Positions 13,322 to 19,312 of a stretch of 64,000 nucleotides of DNA are shown here, in pieces; the first letter of the stretch is position 1; each line of letters starts with the position of its first letter. The notes beneath the pieces are model-generated. The model searched no databases. It saw nothing but the letters and a program-made list of their open reading frames with translations, and had not been told where the DNA came from. The DNA comes from Sanguibacter sp. HDW7 (GTDB lineage Bacteria > Actinomycetota > Actinomycetes > Actinomycetales > Cellulomonadaceae). The translations under genes were made by a program, and so were the position numbers. Where the stretch lies: positions 1,550,001 to 1,614,000 of the forward strand of contig NZ_CP049862.1 in the NCBI RefSeq assembly GCF_011300875.1. The letters run 5' to 3'.

Positions 13322-14789
13322 CCCGCGTGGTTTTCTCAAGGTCCGGGAGCGGGAGCTCCCGGCGGACCGTGCCGTGGCCGTGCGGCTCATGGACTGGCGC
13401 GAGGTGCACGAGTACCGCGCCAGCAACCCGGACGACCAGCAGATGCTGCGCCGGCAGGCGGGGCGCTGCATGGACTGCGGCGTGCCGTTCTGCCACCAGG
13501 GCTGCCCGCTGGGCAACCTCGTCCCGGAGTGGAACGACCTCGTGCGACGCGGTCGGTACCAGGAGGCGGCGGAGCGCCTGCACGCGACGAACAACTTCCC
13601 GGAGTTCACGGGGCGCATCTGCCCGGCCCCGTGCGAGTCGGCCTGCGTCCTCGGCATCAACCAGGACCCGGTGACGATTAAGTCGGTCGAGGTCTCGATC
13701 ATCGACGAGGCGTTCGCGCGCGGCTTCGTGCAGCCGGTCGTGCCGCAGCGGCTCACCGGCCACACGGTCGCGGTCGTCGGCTCGGGCCCTGCGGGCCTCG
13801 CGGCGGCGCAGCAGCTGACGCGTGCGGGACACACGGTCGTCGTCCTCGAGCGGGACGACGAGCCGGGCGGCCTGCTGCGCTACGGCGTGCCGGACTTCAA
13901 GCTCGAGAAGGTCCACGTCGAGCGGCGCATCGAGCAGATGAAGGCCGAGGGCACGCGCTTCCGGTGCGGCGTCGAGGTCGGGACCGACATCACGTGGGAC
14001 GAGCTGCACGCGCGGTACGACGCGGTCGTCGTCGCGACGGGCGCGACCGTCCCGCGCGACCTGGGCGTCCCGGGCGCGCAGCTCACGGGCGTCCATGCCG
14101 CGATGGAGTACCTCCACCAGGGCAACGAGGCGGCGGCGGGCCGTTCGGTGCCGAACCAGATCACGGCGACGGGCAAGCACGTCATCGTCATCGGCGGAGG
14201 CGACACGGGCTCGGACTGCGTGGGCACGGCGCTGCGCCAGGGTGCGGCGTACGTGACGACGCTCGCGATCGGCAAGCAGCCTCCCACGGCGCGCCCCGAG
14301 CACCAGCCGTGGCCGACGACGCCGACGCTCTTCGAGGTGTCGTCCTCCCACGCCGAGGGTGGTGAGCGGTCGTACCTCGCGTCGACCGTCGAGCTCCAGG
14401 GCGACCCGCACGGCAACGTCACGGGGCTCGTCGTCGCGACGACCGAGTACCTTGCAGACGGCCGCCGCGTGCCGACCGCCGGCACGGAGCGGATCATCCC
14501 GGCGGACCTCGTGCTCGTCGCGATGGGCTTCACCGGGCCGGAGACCGCCGCGCTGAGCGGGCAGACGGGTGTCGATCTCACGGGTCGTGGGCTCGTCGCG
14601 CGCGGTGACGACTACGCGACGAGCGTGCCTGGCGTGTTCGTCGCGGGCGACGCGGGACGTGGTCAGTCGCTCGTCGTCTGGGCGATCGCGGAGGGCCGCG
14701 CGGCGGCCGCCTCGGTCGACGCCTTCCTCCAGGGATCGACAGAGCTTCCGTCCCCCGTCAAGGCCTCGAACACCTCGCTGCGAGCCTGA
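13314..14789 (+). CDS. gltD: Glutamate synthase small (beta) subunit
   Basis: Passes electrons from NADPH through FAD and Fe-S clusters to GltB. The 491-residue protein begins with two cysteine clusters that bind 4Fe-4S centres ([17 protein letters not shown], about 50-66, and [12 protein letters not shown], about 103-114), then an FAD fingerprint ([15 protein letters not shown], about 155) and an NADPH-binding fold ([15 protein letters not shown], about 288). The GTG start inside the gltB end suggests translational coupling and equal synthesis of the subunits. A palindrome at 14797-14822 probably ends the operon. Confidence 0.97.
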
Positions 14790-14796
14790 CACGGTC

Positions 14797-14822
14797 GGCC
14801 CCGGGCATGTGTCCGGGGCCGG
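14797..14822 (+). terminator. Hairpin terminator candidate after gltD
   Basis: A nine-pair GC stem (14797-14805 with 14814-14822) around an eight-base loop begins eight bases after the gltD stop. No T-tract. Confidence 0.65.
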
Positions 14823-14929
14823 CGTGCGCCAGGTTCCTCAGCCCCTGTGCGCACCGCCCACATGTCGGGACCGTCCCGACCGCCAGACGTCCTACAACCA
14901 ACCTCCCCACGTGAACTAGGCTTGGAGCC

Positions 14930-16360
14930 ATGCGCAGAGCGAAGATTGTTTGCACCATCGGTCCCGCGACCGCCTCCGCGGACCAGATCCAGAACCTCGT
15001 CGACGCCGGCATGGACGTCGCCCGAATCAACAGGAGCCACGGAGCTCCGGACGAGCACGAGCTCGTCTACCACAACGTGCGGGCCGCTGCGGCGTCCGCG
15101 AACCGCCCCGTCGCGGTGCTCGTCGATCTCCAGGGCCCCAAGATCCGTCTCGGCAAGTTCGAGAAGGACGAGAAGTACTGGCTCGAAGAGGGCGACATCT
15201 TCACGATCACGACGGACGACGTCGTGGGCACCAAGGAGCTCGTCTCGACGACCCACAAGGGCCTTCCGGGCGACGCCCGTGTCGGCGACCCGATGCTCAT
15301 CGACGACGGCCGTGTCCTCGTCCGCATCATCGAGGTCGAGGGCCCGCGTGTCGTCACGCGTGTCGAGGTCGCTGGTCCCGTCTCCAACAACAAGGGCATC
15401 AACCTGCCCGGCGTCGCCGTCTCCGTCCCCGCCATGTCCGAGAAGGACGAGGAGGACCTCCGCTGGGCGATCCGCCTCGGTGCCGACATCATCGCCCTGT
15501 CGTTCGTCCGCAACGCGGCCGACTACAACGACGTGCGTCGCATCATGGAGGAGGAGGGTCGCATCCTCCCCGTCATCGCCAAGGTCGAGAAGCCGCAGGC
15601 GGTCGACAACCTCGAGGAGATCGTCGACGCGTTCGACGGCATCATGGTCGCCCGTGGCGACCTGGGCGTCGAGCTCCCGCTCGAGCAGGTCCCGCTCGTC
15701 CAGAAGCGCGCTGTCGAGCTCGCCCGCCGCAACGCGAAGCCGGTCATCGTCGCGACGCAGGTCCTCGAGTCGATGATCTCGGCGCCGCGTCCGACGCGTG
15801 CCGAGGCCTCCGACTGCGCGAACGCCGTCCTCGACGGTGCTGACGCGGTCATGCTCTCGGGCGAGACGTCGGTCGGCGACTACCCGATCGAGGCCGTGCG
15901 CACGATGGCCCGCATCATCGAGTCGACCGAGGAGCACGGCCGGGAGCGCATCGCGCCCCTCGGCTCGACGCCTCACACGCGCGGTGGCGCCATCACGCGT
16001 GCCGCTGCCGAGATCGGTGAGCGCGTGGGCGTGAAGTACCTCGCGACGTTCACGCAGTCGGGTGACTCGGCGCGTCGTATGTCGCGCCTGCGCTCGTCGA
16101 TCCCGCTCATCGCGTTCACGCCCGACGCGTCGGTCCGCAACGTCCTCGCGCTCAGCTGGGGCGTGCAGGCCGAGCTCGTCGACCAGGTGGCGAACACCGA
16201 CGCGATGGTGCAGCTCGTCGACCAGACGCTCCGCTCGAAGGAGCTCGTCGAGGACGGCGAGTACGTCGTCGTCGTCTCGGGCGCCCCGGTCGGCGTCATC
16301 GGTTCGACGAACAACATCACGGTCCACAAGATCGGTGAGTCGACGGGCCGCATCGCCTGA
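14930..16360 (+). CDS. pyk: Pyruvate kinase
   Basis: Transfers phosphate from phosphoenolpyruvate to ADP, the last step of glycolysis. The 476-residue protein has the expected barrel motifs: KIVCTIGPA (4-12), LVDLQGPKIRLG (about 64), the catalytic MVARGDLGVELPLEQVP (about 240-256) and LDGADAVMLSGETSVGDYP (about 302-320). The usual N-F-S-H-G near residue 29 is N-R-S-H-G here, an odd substitution beside the active site. Start ATG 14930 follows TAGGCT (14917-14922) by seven bases, so the mRNA is probably leaderless. A 19-pair hairpin follows at 16373-16414. Confidence 0.97.
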   Translation: MRRAKIVCTIGPATASADQIQNLVDAGMDVARINRSHGAPDEHELVYHNVRAAAASANRPVAVLVDLQGPKIRLGKFEKDEKYWLEEGDIFTITTDDVVGTKELVSTTHKGLPGDARVGDPMLIDDGRVLVRIIEVEGPRVVTRVEVAGPVSNNKGINLPGVAVSVPAMSEKDEEDLRWAIRLGADIIALSFVRNAADYNDVRRIMEEEGRILPVIAKVEKPQAVDNLEEIVDAFDGIMVARGDLGVELPLEQVPLVQKRAVELARRNAKPVIVATQVLESMISAPRPTRAEASDCANAVLDGADAVMLSGETSVGDYPIEAVRTMARIIESTEEHGRERIAPLGSTPHTRGGAITRAAAEIGERVGVKYLATFTQSGDSARRMSRLRSSIPLIAFTPDASVRNVLALSWGVQAELVDQVANTDAMVQLVDQTLRSKELVEDGEYVVVVSGAPVGVIGSTNNITVHKIGESTGRIA

Positions 16361-16372
16361 CGCACCGCACTG

Positions 16373-16414
16373 ACGACGAAGGCCCCGGACCTCACGGTCC
16401 GGGGCCTTCGTCGT
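16373..16414 (+). terminator. Strong hairpin terminator after pyk
   Basis: A perfect 19-pair stem (16373-16391 with 16396-16414) closes a TCAC loop 13 bases after the pyk stop. Very stable; no long T-run. Confidence 0.85.
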
Positions 16415-16507
16415 CCTGCCTGCACCGCGCGGTCGGGACCTCGGTCACTTTCGGGCGTTCCGGACTGCGCCTAGCGTGACGTCGTCGGACGAGGTGAGGA
16501 GAAGGAC

Positions 16508-16987
16508 ATGGCGCGGACGAGCGAGTTTGACGAGGCAGGTGCACGGTTCCTCGCGGCCGGGCGCATCGCGGTGACGGGCGTGTCACGCACGCCGGGCTCG
16601 CACGGCGGCAACGCCGTGTACGTCGGGCTGCGCAAGGCGGGGTTCGACGTCGTCCCGATCAACCCGGCTGCGACCGAGGTCGAGGGGGACCCTGCGTATC
16701 CCGACCTGGCTGCGGTGCCCGGCGGGGTGGCGGCCGTCGTCGTGGCGACCGCGCCCTCGCAGGTGGCGGCCACCGTCGATCAGGCTGTCCGCCTCGGCGT
16801 CGGATACCTGTGGATGCACAGGACGATCGATGCGGGCAGCGTCGACGAGGCGGCGGCGGCCCGTGCGCGGGAGGCGGGCATCGAGGTGCTCGTCGGGGGC
16901 TGCCCGCTCATGCACCGCGATGCTGGGGACCGGGGCCACCGGGTGATGTGTGGCGTTCTCCGCGTGCTGGGGCGCGTGCCGCGCTGA
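16508..16987 (+). CDS. CoA-binding domain protein (YccU-like)
   Basis: A 159-residue single-domain protein with a Rossmann-type CoA-binding fold: IAVTGVSRTPGSHGGNAVY (about 19-37) for nucleotide binding, VVPINPAATEVEG (about 49-61), VVVATAPSQVAATVDQAV (about 79-96) and GCPLMHRD (about 134) at the end. Proteins of this kind resemble the CoA-binding part of succinyl-CoA synthetase, but their role is unproven. ATG 16508 is preceded by an AGGAGAAGG Shine-Dalgarno. It is monocistronic, convergent with the tRNA-like gene, and shares the palindrome at 17019-17041. Confidence 0.85.
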   Translation: MARTSEFDEAGARFLAAGRIAVTGVSRTPGSHGGNAVYVGLRKAGFDVVPINPAATEVEGDPAYPDLAAVPGGVAAVVVATAPSQVAATVDQAVRLGVGYLWMHRTIDAGSVDEAAAARAREAGIEVLVGGCPLMHRDAGDRGHRVMCGVLRVLGRVPR

Positions 16988-17018
16988 GCGACGGTCCCGT
17001 CCCGTGGACGGCTCACGA

Positions 17019-17041
17019 CCCGGCCACCTGAGGCGGCCGGG
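17019..17041. terminator. Bidirectional hairpin between the CoA-binding gene and the tRNA-like gene
   Basis: CCCGGCCACC pairs with GGCGGCCGGG around TGA, with one A-C mismatch. It lies between convergent genes, so it could stop both. Confidence 0.6.
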
Positions 17042-17069
17042 CCGTGCCGGCGCCGACGGGCGCCGCGGG

Positions 17070-17143
17070 TGCCCCGAGTGGGATTCGAACCCACACTGGA
17101 TCGGGTTTGAGCCGAACGCCTCTGCCGGTTGGGCTATCGGGGC
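17070..17143 (-). tRNA. tRNA with anticodon CAA (Leu-like) but a short, class I variable loop
   Basis: Read on the minus strand the 74-base gene folds as a cloverleaf: acceptor GCCCCGA/TCGGGGC (seven pairs), a three-pair D stem GCC/GGC with a ten-to-eleven-base loop containing GG, anticodon arm TTCGG-CTCAAAC-CCGAT (anticodon CAA; top pair T27-T43 mismatched), variable loop CCAGT (five bases), T arm GTGGG-TTCGAAT-CCCAC and discriminator A73. CCA is not encoded. CAA reads the leucine codon UUG and the D arm and A73 look leucine-like, yet true leucine tRNAs have a long variable arm. A TATGCT box (complement 17159-17164) places a start about eight bases before the 5' end. It may be a specialised tRNA or a decayed one. 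Confidence 0.85.
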
Positions 17144-17158
17144 CGGGACGGGCGCCCC

Positions 17159-17164
17159 AGCATA
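17159..17164 (-). promoter_or_regulatory. -10 box for the CAA tRNA gene
   Basis: TATGCT on the minus strand ends 15 bases before the mature tRNA 5' end; a start about seven bases downstream of the box gives a leader of about eight bases. No convincing -35 is seen. Confidence 0.5.
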
Positions 17165-17177
17165 TCGCCCGCAACGT

Positions 17178-17223
17178 GGTGCGACGCACCTTGTGGTCCT
17201 GCGCCGCTGCGGAGCGCGACCAC
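17178..17223. repeat. Inverted repeats before the pdtaR promoter
   Basis: GGTGC-GAC-GCACC at 17178-17190 (with one extra base) and a larger inverted repeat with arms GTGGTC (17193-17198) and GACCAC (17218-17223), containing nested GCGC arms, lie just before the TAGGAT box of pdtaR. They could be operator sites. Confidence 0.4.
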
Positions 17224-17236
17224 GTAGGATGTGGGC

Positions 17237-17902
17237 GTGACCGAGAACGAGAAGAGCCCCGAGAAGATCGAGCTGGACCTGCCGCCCCTCCTCGAGCCGG
17301 AGGCGGAGAAGCCGGCCGCTGCCGGTCGTGTCCGTCGTGCGGTCGTGGCGGAGGACGAGGCGCTCATCCGCATGGACGTCGTCGAGACGCTCCGCGAGGC
17401 GGGCTTCGACGTCGTCGGTGAGGCGGGTGACGGTGAGACCGCGGTCGCGCTCGCGATCGAGCACAAGCCGGACGTCGTCGTCATGGACGTGAAGATGCCC
17501 GAGCTCGACGGCATCTCGGCAGCCGAGCGGATCGCGAAGGCGCACGCTGCGCCGGTCGTGCTGCTCACGGCCTTCTCGCAGACGGAGCTCGTCGAGCGGG
17601 CGCGTGACGCAGGCGCGATGGCGTACGTCGTCAAGCCGTTCAGCCCTGCTGACCTGCTTCCGGCCGTCGAGATCGCGATCTCGCGCTACACGCAGATCTC
17701 GGCGCTCCAGGACGAGGTCGCAGACCTGCAGGAGCGCTTCGAGACGCGCAAGCACGTCGACCGTGCCAAGGGTCTGCTCATGACGAAGATGGGTCTGTCG
17801 GAGCCGGAGTCGTTCCGCTGGATCCAGAAGACGTCGATGGACCGTCGTCTCACGATGCGTGAGGTCGCGGACGCTGTCATCGACCAGGTCGGCAAGGACT
17901 GA
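17237..17902 (+). CDS. pdtaR: Response regulator with ANTAR RNA-binding domain (PdtaR type)
   Basis: A 221-residue two-component regulator. After a 35-residue acidic leader comes a receiver domain with the phosphorylation pocket (VVAEDEALIR, VVVMDVKMPELDG with the acceptor aspartate about 83, LLTAF and VVKPF), then a short coiled coil (about 155-175) and a C-terminal ANTAR domain (RAKGLLMTKMGLSEPESFRWIQKTSM split over about 176-205). ANTAR domains bind paired hairpins in mRNA and act as antiterminators. The position before polA matches the actinobacterial PdtaR locus; its sensor kinase is elsewhere. GTG 17237 follows TAGGAT (17225-17230) by six bases, so the transcript is probably leaderless. 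Confidence 0.95.
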   Translation: MTENEKSPEKIELDLPPLLEPEAEKPAAAGRVRRAVVAEDEALIRMDVVETLREAGFDVVGEAGDGETAVALAIEHKPDVVVMDVKMPELDGISAAERIAKAHAAPVVLLTAFSQTELVERARDAGAMAYVVKPFSPADLLPAVEIAISRYTQISALQDEVADLQERFETRKHVDRAKGLLMTKMGLSEPESFRWIQKTSMDRRLTMREVADAVIDQVGKD

Positions 17903-17911
17903 CAACGTGAC

Positions 17912-17940
17912 GAGGGGCCCGGCGTGAAGCCGGGCCTCTC
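17912..17940 (+). terminator. Hairpin terminator after pdtaR
   Basis: A 12-pair stem (one G-T), 17912-17923 with 17929-17940, around GTGAA, begins ten bases after the pdtaR stop. Confidence 0.75.
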
Positions 17941-17945
17941 GCATG

Positions 17946-17974
17946 TTGTGACCTGACCGTGACCTGAGTACATT
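17946..17974 (+). promoter_or_regulatory. Promoter of the GNAT acetyltransferase gene
   Basis: TTGTGA (17946-17951) and TACATT (17969-17974) with a 17-base spacer. Transcription would begin near 17981, giving a leader of about 63 bases. Confidence 0.75.
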
Positions 17975-18043
17975 CGGTTGCGCGCCCCCGTCCGGGTCGC
18001 GCGTCATGGGTCAAGCAGGGGACTCGATGAAGGAGGTGCGTCG

Positions 18044-18763
18044 ATGGTGAGGGCTTCGATCGACGTACGGCATGCGGTGGCCGAGGATCTCCTCGAGGTC
18101 GCGGGCCTCTGCCTGACAGCGCGCGACGAGTCGTCGACACCGACGCAGCTGTGCTCGTCGGACGCGGAACGCGTCCGGAGCCAGATCGGGGTGCTGCTCT
18201 CGGTCCCCGGGGGGCGGGTGCTCGTGGCCCGGCAGGACGGCGAGGCCGTCGGCTTCCTCCTCGGTCGGATCGTCGAGGCGAACATCTACCACGACTCGCC
18301 CGTGCTCTACGTCGAGGCCCTGTTCGTCGCCCCGGCCTTCCGCAGGCGCGGCGCTGGGCACGCGCTCATGGGCGTCGCTGCGGAGATCGCGGTCGAGGTC
18401 GGGGCGGACGAGGTCTACTCGGTCCCGCTGCCAGGATCCCGCGGCGTGCAGCGCTTCCTCCTGCGGCTCGGGTTCGCGCCGGCTGCCGCGCACCGCGTCG
18501 TGCAGACGGCCACGCTCCTCCGTCGGCTCGAGGGCGAGCCTGCGGCGCGCCGTGGGTCGCGCGGTCTCGAGGACCTCATCGCTCGCCGGCGCAAGGCGCG
18601 CATCGAGACGCACTCGGGTCCCGTGGACCTGCGTGAGCTCCAGGCGCGGCTGCGTGCGGAGCGGACGGGGCTCGGCTCCCCGTCGACGCCCGGCGTGGGC
18701 GTGCCCCTAGTCGACGGCGGCGTCGACACGCGGACCCGTCGCCGTCTGACCTCCGCGGGCTGA
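18044..18763 (+). CDS. GNAT-family N-acetyltransferase
   Basis: A 239-residue protein whose first 160 residues form a GNAT fold: a central YVEALFVAPAFRRRGAGHAL segment (about 86-105) gives the acetyl-CoA-binding R-x-x-G-x-G/A loop. After residue about 170 comes a basic tail (LEDLIARRRKARIE, LQARLRAER, DTRTRRR), unusual for the family and possibly for nucleic-acid or partner binding. The substrate is unknown. ATG 18044 has a perfect AGGAGG (18031-18036) at seven bases, in contrast to the leaderless genes around it, and a good promoter at 17946-17974. Confidence 0.85.
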   Translation: MVRASIDVRHAVAEDLLEVAGLCLTARDESSTPTQLCSSDAERVRSQIGVLLSVPGGRVLVARQDGEAVGFLLGRIVEANIYHDSPVLYVEALFVAPAFRRRGAGHALMGVAAEIAVEVGADEVYSVPLPGSRGVQRFLLRLGFAPAAAHRVVQTATLLRRLEGEPAARRGSRGLEDLIARRRKARIETHSGPVDLRELQARLRAERTGLGSPSTPGVGVPLVDGGVDTRTRRRLTSAG

Positions 18764-18793
18764 GCCTCGCGGCTGCGGCCGTCGGCCCCGTGC

Positions 18794-18811
18794 CCCGCGC
18801 TGCGGCGCGGG
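18794..18811. terminator. Short hairpin between the acetyltransferase and thioesterase genes
   Basis: CCCGCGC-TGCG-GCGCGGG lies between the convergent stops. Only seven pairs, no T-tract. Confidence 0.4.
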
Positions 18812-18852
18812 ACGCGACCGCCACGGCAGCCGCGTCGGCGCTGCCGGTCCTG

Positions 18853-19293
18853 TCAGCGCTCGTCGAGGATCATGCACGTGAGCCGTGCCGTGCAGACGCG
18901 CCGCTCGGCGTCGTCGTGGACCGTGATCTCGTAGCTCGCGAGCGTGCGGCCCAGGTGGATCGCGGTCGCGACGGCCGTGACCGTCCCCGTCCGGACGCCC
19001 TTGTGGTGGGTCGCGTTGAGGTCGAGCCCGACGACACCCTTGCCGCGACCGGCGTGGGCGATCGCGGCGTAGGAGGCGAGGGTCTCGGCGAGCGCGGCGG
19101 ACGCACCGCCGTGGAGGAGGCCAGCGGGCTGCGTGTTGCCCTCGACGGGCATGGTTGCGACGGCGCGCTCGGCGGTGAGCTCGAGGATCTCGATCCCCAT
19201 CCGCTCGATGAGCGTGCCGTGCGTCGAGCGCACGACCTGCTCGCGCTGCGCGTCGGTGAGGGGGGTGCGGACGTCCGGGTGAGTGTCGGTCAT
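18853..19293 (-). CDS. Hotdog-fold thioesterase (PaaI-like)
   Basis: A 146-residue hotdog-fold protein with the typical sequence LLHGGASAALAETLAS (about 63-78), where the HGG loop and following acid serve acyl-CoA hydrolysis, and a second hydrophobic strand block (GTVTAVATAIHLGRTLASYEITV). Family members cleave acyl-CoA or aryl-CoA thioesters; the substrate here is unknown. The chosen ATG (MTDTHPD) leaves only 19 bases to the polA start on the other strand. A -10-like CAACCT (minus strand of 19301-19306) lies seven bases upstream of it, so the mRNA is probably leaderless. A longer frame upstream would run into polA and is rejected. Confidence 0.85.
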   Translation of the reverse strand: MTDTHPDVRTPLTDAQREQVVRSTHGTLIERMGIEILELTAERAVATMPVEGNTQPAGLLHGGASAALAETLASYAAIAHAGRGKGVVGLDLNATHHKGVRTGTVTAVATAIHLGRTLASYEITVHDDAERRVCTARLTCMILDER

Positions 19294-19299
19294 GGGAGA

Positions 19300-19306
19300 T
19301 AGGTTG
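19300..19306. promoter_or_regulatory. Overlapping divergent -10 boxes of polA and the thioesterase gene
   Basis: TAGGTT (19300-19305, plus) stands seven bases before polA GTG 19313; its complement CAACCT (19306-19301, minus) stands seven bases before the thioesterase ATG. The two -10 elements share five base pairs, so both promoters cannot be occupied at once. Confidence 0.55.
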
Positions 19307-19312
19307 TCAGGT

